Shown here: positions 61,653 through 64,000 of the stretch, piece by piece
How positions within the stretch are numbered: the first letter of the stretch is position 1
Layout: each line of letters opens with the position of its first letter
Assembly: GCF_000750005.1 (NCBI RefSeq)
Contig: NZ_JPYA01000123.1
Coordinates: 1-64,000 of the forward strand
Direction of reading: 5' to 3'
DNA from: Geobacillus icigianus
Lineage (GTDB): Bacteria > Bacillota > Bacilli > Bacillales > Anoxybacillaceae
DNA: 64,000 nucleotides
Program-made: the position numbers and the translations under genes
The notes under the pieces: model-generated
The model's input: the letters and a program-made list of their open reading frames with translations, nothing else
Databases searched by the model: none
Told to the model about the DNA's origin: nothing

Positions 61653-62147
61653 ATGATCTCGCACATTGTCGCGATGGCCGAAAACCGGGTGATCGGCCAA
61701 GACAACCGGCTGCCGTGGCATTTGCCGGGCGATTTAGCGTATTTCAAACGGGTAACGATGGGGCATGCCATCGTGATGGGGCGCAAAACGTTTGAAGCGA
61801 TCGGCCGCCCGCTTCCCGGCCGGGAAAACGTCGTCGTCACGCGCAACCCGCAGTTTCGCCCGGACGGTTGCGTTGTGCTTCATTCGCTCGAAGAGGTCAA
61901 GCAATGGATCGCGGTGCGCCGCGATGAAGTGTTTGTGATCGGTGGGGCCGAATTGTTTCGGGCGACGATGCCGATGGCCGACCGGCTGTATGTCACGAAC
62001 ATTTTCGCTTCGTTCCCCGGCGATGCGTTTTACCCGCCCATTTCCGAAAAAGAGTGGAAAATCGTCTCCTGTACGCCGGGAATCAAAGACGAAAAAAATC
62101 CATATGAGCACGCCTTTCTCATTTATGAGCGGAAAAAAGCGGAGTGA
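61653..62147 (+). CDS. dfrA: Dihydrofolate reductase
   Basis: Reduces dihydrofolate to tetrahydrofolate with NADPH (164 residues). ISHIVAMAENRVIGQDNRLP, LPWHLPGDLAYFKRVT with the active-site Asp, IVMGRKTFEAIGRPLPGR and VIGGAELFRATMP are present. ATG 61653 follows AAAGGAG. Forms an operon with thyA and ends in a terminator. Confidence 0.95.
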   Translation: MISHIVAMAENRVIGQDNRLPWHLPGDLAYFKRVTMGHAIVMGRKTFEAIGRPLPGRENVVVTRNPQFRPDGCVVLHSLEEVKQWIAVRRDEVFVIGGAELFRATMPMADRLYVTNIFASFPGDAFYPPISEKEWKIVSCTPGIKDEKNPYEHAFLIYERKKAE

Positions 62148-62153
62148 GCGGAA

Positions 62154-62194
62154 AAACAGGGCGCTTGTTGCCAAACGGCAAGGCGCCCTGTTTG
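62154..62194 (+). terminator. Terminator after dfrA
   Basis: AAACAGGGCGC (62154-62164) and GCGCCCTGTTT (62183-62193) pair perfectly around an inner TTGCC/GGCAA hairpin. Confidence 0.85.
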
Positions 62195-62260
62195 CATAGA
62201 AGCGGGGCAAAAAAGACACGATAACGGTATACGAACGATGCTTGGAAATGGAGGAAGACG

Positions 62261-62710
62261 ATGAAGCATATCGTTCCGTTTGTCGTCAAGTTGGCCGCTT
62301 GGAGCGTCGTCTTGTTTTCGATATTTACGATTTTTAATGCTCCGCTCTCGTTGATTTCAGTCATGACGATCATCACGGCGCTCGTTTCCTACGTCATCGG
62401 CGATTTGTTCGTGTTGCCGCGCTTCGGCCATTTTGTCGCCGCCGCTGTTGACGTGCCGCTTTCCTTTTTGCTTATTTGGCCGGCCAGTGTGGCCCTCATT
62501 GCCCCGTCCGTCAACATGGCGTACGGCGCGTTTTTCAGCGCCTTGGCCATCGGGGCGGTCGAAGCGTTTTTCCATCTGTATATGGAAAACCACGTGCTTG
62601 AAGAAGCGGGACGGGAGGAGGCGCACCGGTGGTATGATGAAGGAAGATGGGCGATGGAGTTGGCTGAAGAGGAAGAATTTGATCAAGATCGAGATCAAGA
62701 TCGGCGGTAG
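62261..62710 (+). CDS. yndM: YndM-like DUF2512 membrane protein
   Basis: Four-helix membrane protein of 149 residues of the YndM/DUF2512 family, function unknown. Helices fill residues 5-110. A charged cytoplasmic tail follows (YMENHVLEEAGREEAHRWYD) and ends DQDRDQDRR, coded by two GATCAAGATC units. ATG 62261 follows GGAGGAAGACG. A terminator lies across its stop. Confidence 0.82.
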   Translation: MKHIVPFVVKLAAWSVVLFSIFTIFNAPLSLISVMTIITALVSYVIGDLFVLPRFGHFVAAAVDVPLSFLLIWPASVALIAPSVNMAYGAFFSALAIGAVEAFFHLYMENHVLEEAGREEAHRWYDEGRWAMELAEEEEFDQDRDQDRR

Positions 62711-62725
62711 CGCCGGTCTTTTTTT
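62699..62725 (+). terminator. Terminator overlapping the yndM stop
   Basis: GATCGGCG and CGCCGGTC (one G-U pair) flank a short loop and are followed by seven T. The stem includes the last yndM codons. Confidence 0.8.
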
Positions 62726-62869
62726 GTTTGGCGGCCGGCGAACAACTGTTTTCTTTGGAAGACGTGCCGTTGTTTCGCGCCAACCACCTACCGAGGCGGG
62801 ACCGCACGGATGAGGCATTCGCTCGCCCCGGCACAAAAACTTTTCGAAAATTCCCTTTTCTTTTTGCGA

Positions 62870-62882
62870 ATTTGTGATATAA
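62870..62882 (+). promoter_or_regulatory. Extended -10 promoter of ilvA
   Basis: TGATATAAT ending at 62882 is an extended -10 (TG-N-TATAAT) with a poor -35, 43 bases before the ilvA ATG. Confidence 0.55.
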
Positions 62883-62925
62883 TCTACAAATCAAAGACAA
62901 CTTAGAAAAGAAAGGGAACGAGAGC

Positions 62926-64000
62926 ATGGAACAGCAACTGAAACGAAAGCAAGGAGCGGTATACGTCGAGGACATTTTGATCGCGTACCACACGCTCAAA
63001 GATGTCGTTTTCCATACGCCGCTGCAAAAAAACCCACTCTTGTCCGAACGTTACGGGTGCAACGTTTATTTGAAGCGTGAAGATTTGCAAGTCGTCCGCT
63101 CGTTTAAGCTGCGGGGCGCGTACAACCGGATGAAGCATTTAACCGATGAGGAGCGGCGCAACGGAATTGTATGCGCCAGCGCCGGCAACCATGCCCAAGG
63201 CGTGGCTTACTCGTGCCGGGCGCTCGGCGTGCACGGGAAAATTTATATGCCGGCGACGACGCCGCGGCAAAAGGTGTCACAAGTGCAGCTGTTCGGCAAA
63301 GACATGGTCGAGATCGTCCTTGTCGGCGACACGTTTGACGACTCATACAACGAGGCGGTGAAATGCGCGGAAGCGGAAGGGCGTGCGTTTATCCACCCGT
63401 TTGATGACGAATACGTTATCGCCGGACAAGGGACGATTGGTGTCGAGGTGCTGAACGATTGCGACGAACCGATCGACTTTTTGTTCGCCAGCATCGGCGG
63501 CGGGGGGCTGATGGCCGGGCTGGGAACGTACGTGAAAAGCATTTCTCCGTCCACCAAAGTCATCGGCGTCGAACCGGCCGGCGCCCCGTCGATGAAAGCG
63601 GCGCTCGAGCGCGGCCATGTCGTGACGCTTGCGGAAATCGACAAGTTCGTGGACGGAGCCGCGGTCAAAACGGTCGGGGACAAGACGTTTGCGTTATGCT
63701 GTGGGGTGCTGGATGACATCGTCGTCGTTCCGGAAGGGAAAGTGTGCACGACGATTTTGGAGTTGTACAACGAAAACGCCATTGTCGCCGAACCGGCGGG
63801 GGCGTTGCCGATCGCCGCGCTTGATTTTTACAAGGAACAAATCCGCGGCAAAACGGTCGTCTGCGTCGTCAGCGGCGGCAACAACGACATCGACCGGATG
63901 CAGGAAATTAAAGAGCGCTCGATGATTTACGAAGGGCTGCAGCACTATTTCATCGTCAACTTCCCGCAGCGGGCCGGGGCGCTGCGCGAGTTTTTGGATG
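62926..64000 (+). CDS. ilvA: Threonine ammonia-lyase (threonine deaminase), cut by window end
   Basis: PLP enzyme that turns threonine into 2-oxobutanoate, the first step of isoleucine synthesis; 358 codons are visible and the frame stays open to the edge. The PLP Lys is in VVRSFKLRGAYNRM, CASAGNHAQGVAYSC follows, and the phosphate-binding glycine loop is SIGGGGLMAGL. The last visible residues, YFIVNFPQRAGALREF, begin the C-terminal ACT-like regulatory domain, so this is the biosynthetic, isoleucine-inhibited form. ATG 62926 follows AAAGGGAACG. Confidence 0.94.
   Translation, partial: MEQQLKRKQGAVYVEDILIAYHTLKDVVFHTPLQKNPLLSERYGCNVYLKREDLQVVRSFKLRGAYNRMKHLTDEERRNGIVCASAGNHAQGVAYSCRALGVHGKIYMPATTPRQKVSQVQLFGKDMVEIVLVGDTFDDSYNEAVKCAEAEGRAFIHPFDDEYVIAGQGTIGVEVLNDCDEPIDFLFASIGGGGLMAGLGTYVKSISPSTKVIGVEPAGAPSMKAALERGHVVTLAEIDKFVDGAAVKTVGDKTFALCCGVLDDIVVVPEGKVCTTILELYNENAIVAEPAGALPIAALDFYKEQIRGKTVVCVVSGGNNDIDRMQEIKERSMIYEGLQHYFIVNFPQRAGALREFLD

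Noticed and set aside
62770..62815. T-box-like stretch ACCGAGGCGGGACCGC upstream of ilvA
   Set aside because: It resembles the T-box core weakly, but too little leader precedes it for a specifier stem, it lies before the promoter -10, and no terminator follows.

Overview
This window looks like chromosomal DNA from a thermophilic bacillus of the Geobacillus type. Coding DNA is GC-rich and nearly every gene has a strong AGGAGG-like ribosome site, with several TTG and GTG starts. Many proteins resemble Bacillus genes (KinB-like kinase, YidC2, BrxA, YpjP, CvfC/YpgR, YjcZ). The monoacylglycerol lipase closely resembles, from memory, the thermostable enzyme of Bacillus sp. H257. The species is an inference. 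I saw no rRNA, tRNA, CRISPR array, prophage or intact insertion sequence.

Layout. 1-1.3 kb: a truncated GGDEF/HD-GYP cyclic-di-GMP protein. 1.4-5.2 kb: the fructose operon fruR-fruK-fruA behind repeated TTGATTGA-type sites. 5.2-10.9 kb: a permease/partner pair (ycgR-ycgQ), a metallo-hydrolase, a YjbQ protein, a methionine aminopeptidase and a KinB-like sensor kinase. 11.5-19 kb: a uroporphyrinogen-III synthase-like gene facing the nitrate reductase operon narGHJI (minus strand). 19.1-26 kb: a YdjM-like membrane protein, the lipase, a giant TPR protein carrying a C39-like peptidase domain, and yidC2 behind a probable regulatory leader peptide. 26.3-28.5 kb: NAD salvage (pncA, pncB). 28.8-34.9 kb: a secreted-type oligoendopeptidase F, an aldo/keto reductase, topoisomerase III, a glycerophosphodiesterase remnant and RraA.

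34.9-53 kb is one long anaerobic-type cobalamin locus. An adenosylcobalamin riboswitch and terminator precede cbiW, the cobalt transporter cbiMNQO, cbiH60, cbiX, cbiJ, cbiC, cbiD, cbiET, cbiL, cbiF, cbiG, cbiA, cbiP, cobT, cobA (SUMT) and btuR. Most of these genes overlap or nearly touch. Together they cover cobalt uptake, making precorrin-2, cobalt insertion, ring contraction, amidation, activation of the lower ligand and adenosylation. 53-64 kb holds small spore-type genes, metA, glutathione peroxidase, cvfC, brxA, an aminotransferase, ypjP, a lethal-factor-like metalloprotease, thyA-dfrA, yndM and the start of ilvA.

The most notable signals are three. First, a MifM-like arrangement upstream of yidC2: a short one-span membrane peptide whose last codons lie inside a hairpin that hides the yidC2 ribosome site. 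Second, a family of three short intergenic repeats with matching ends (11.1, 26.1 and 40.1 kb). Third, the 1386-residue TPR/C39 protein.
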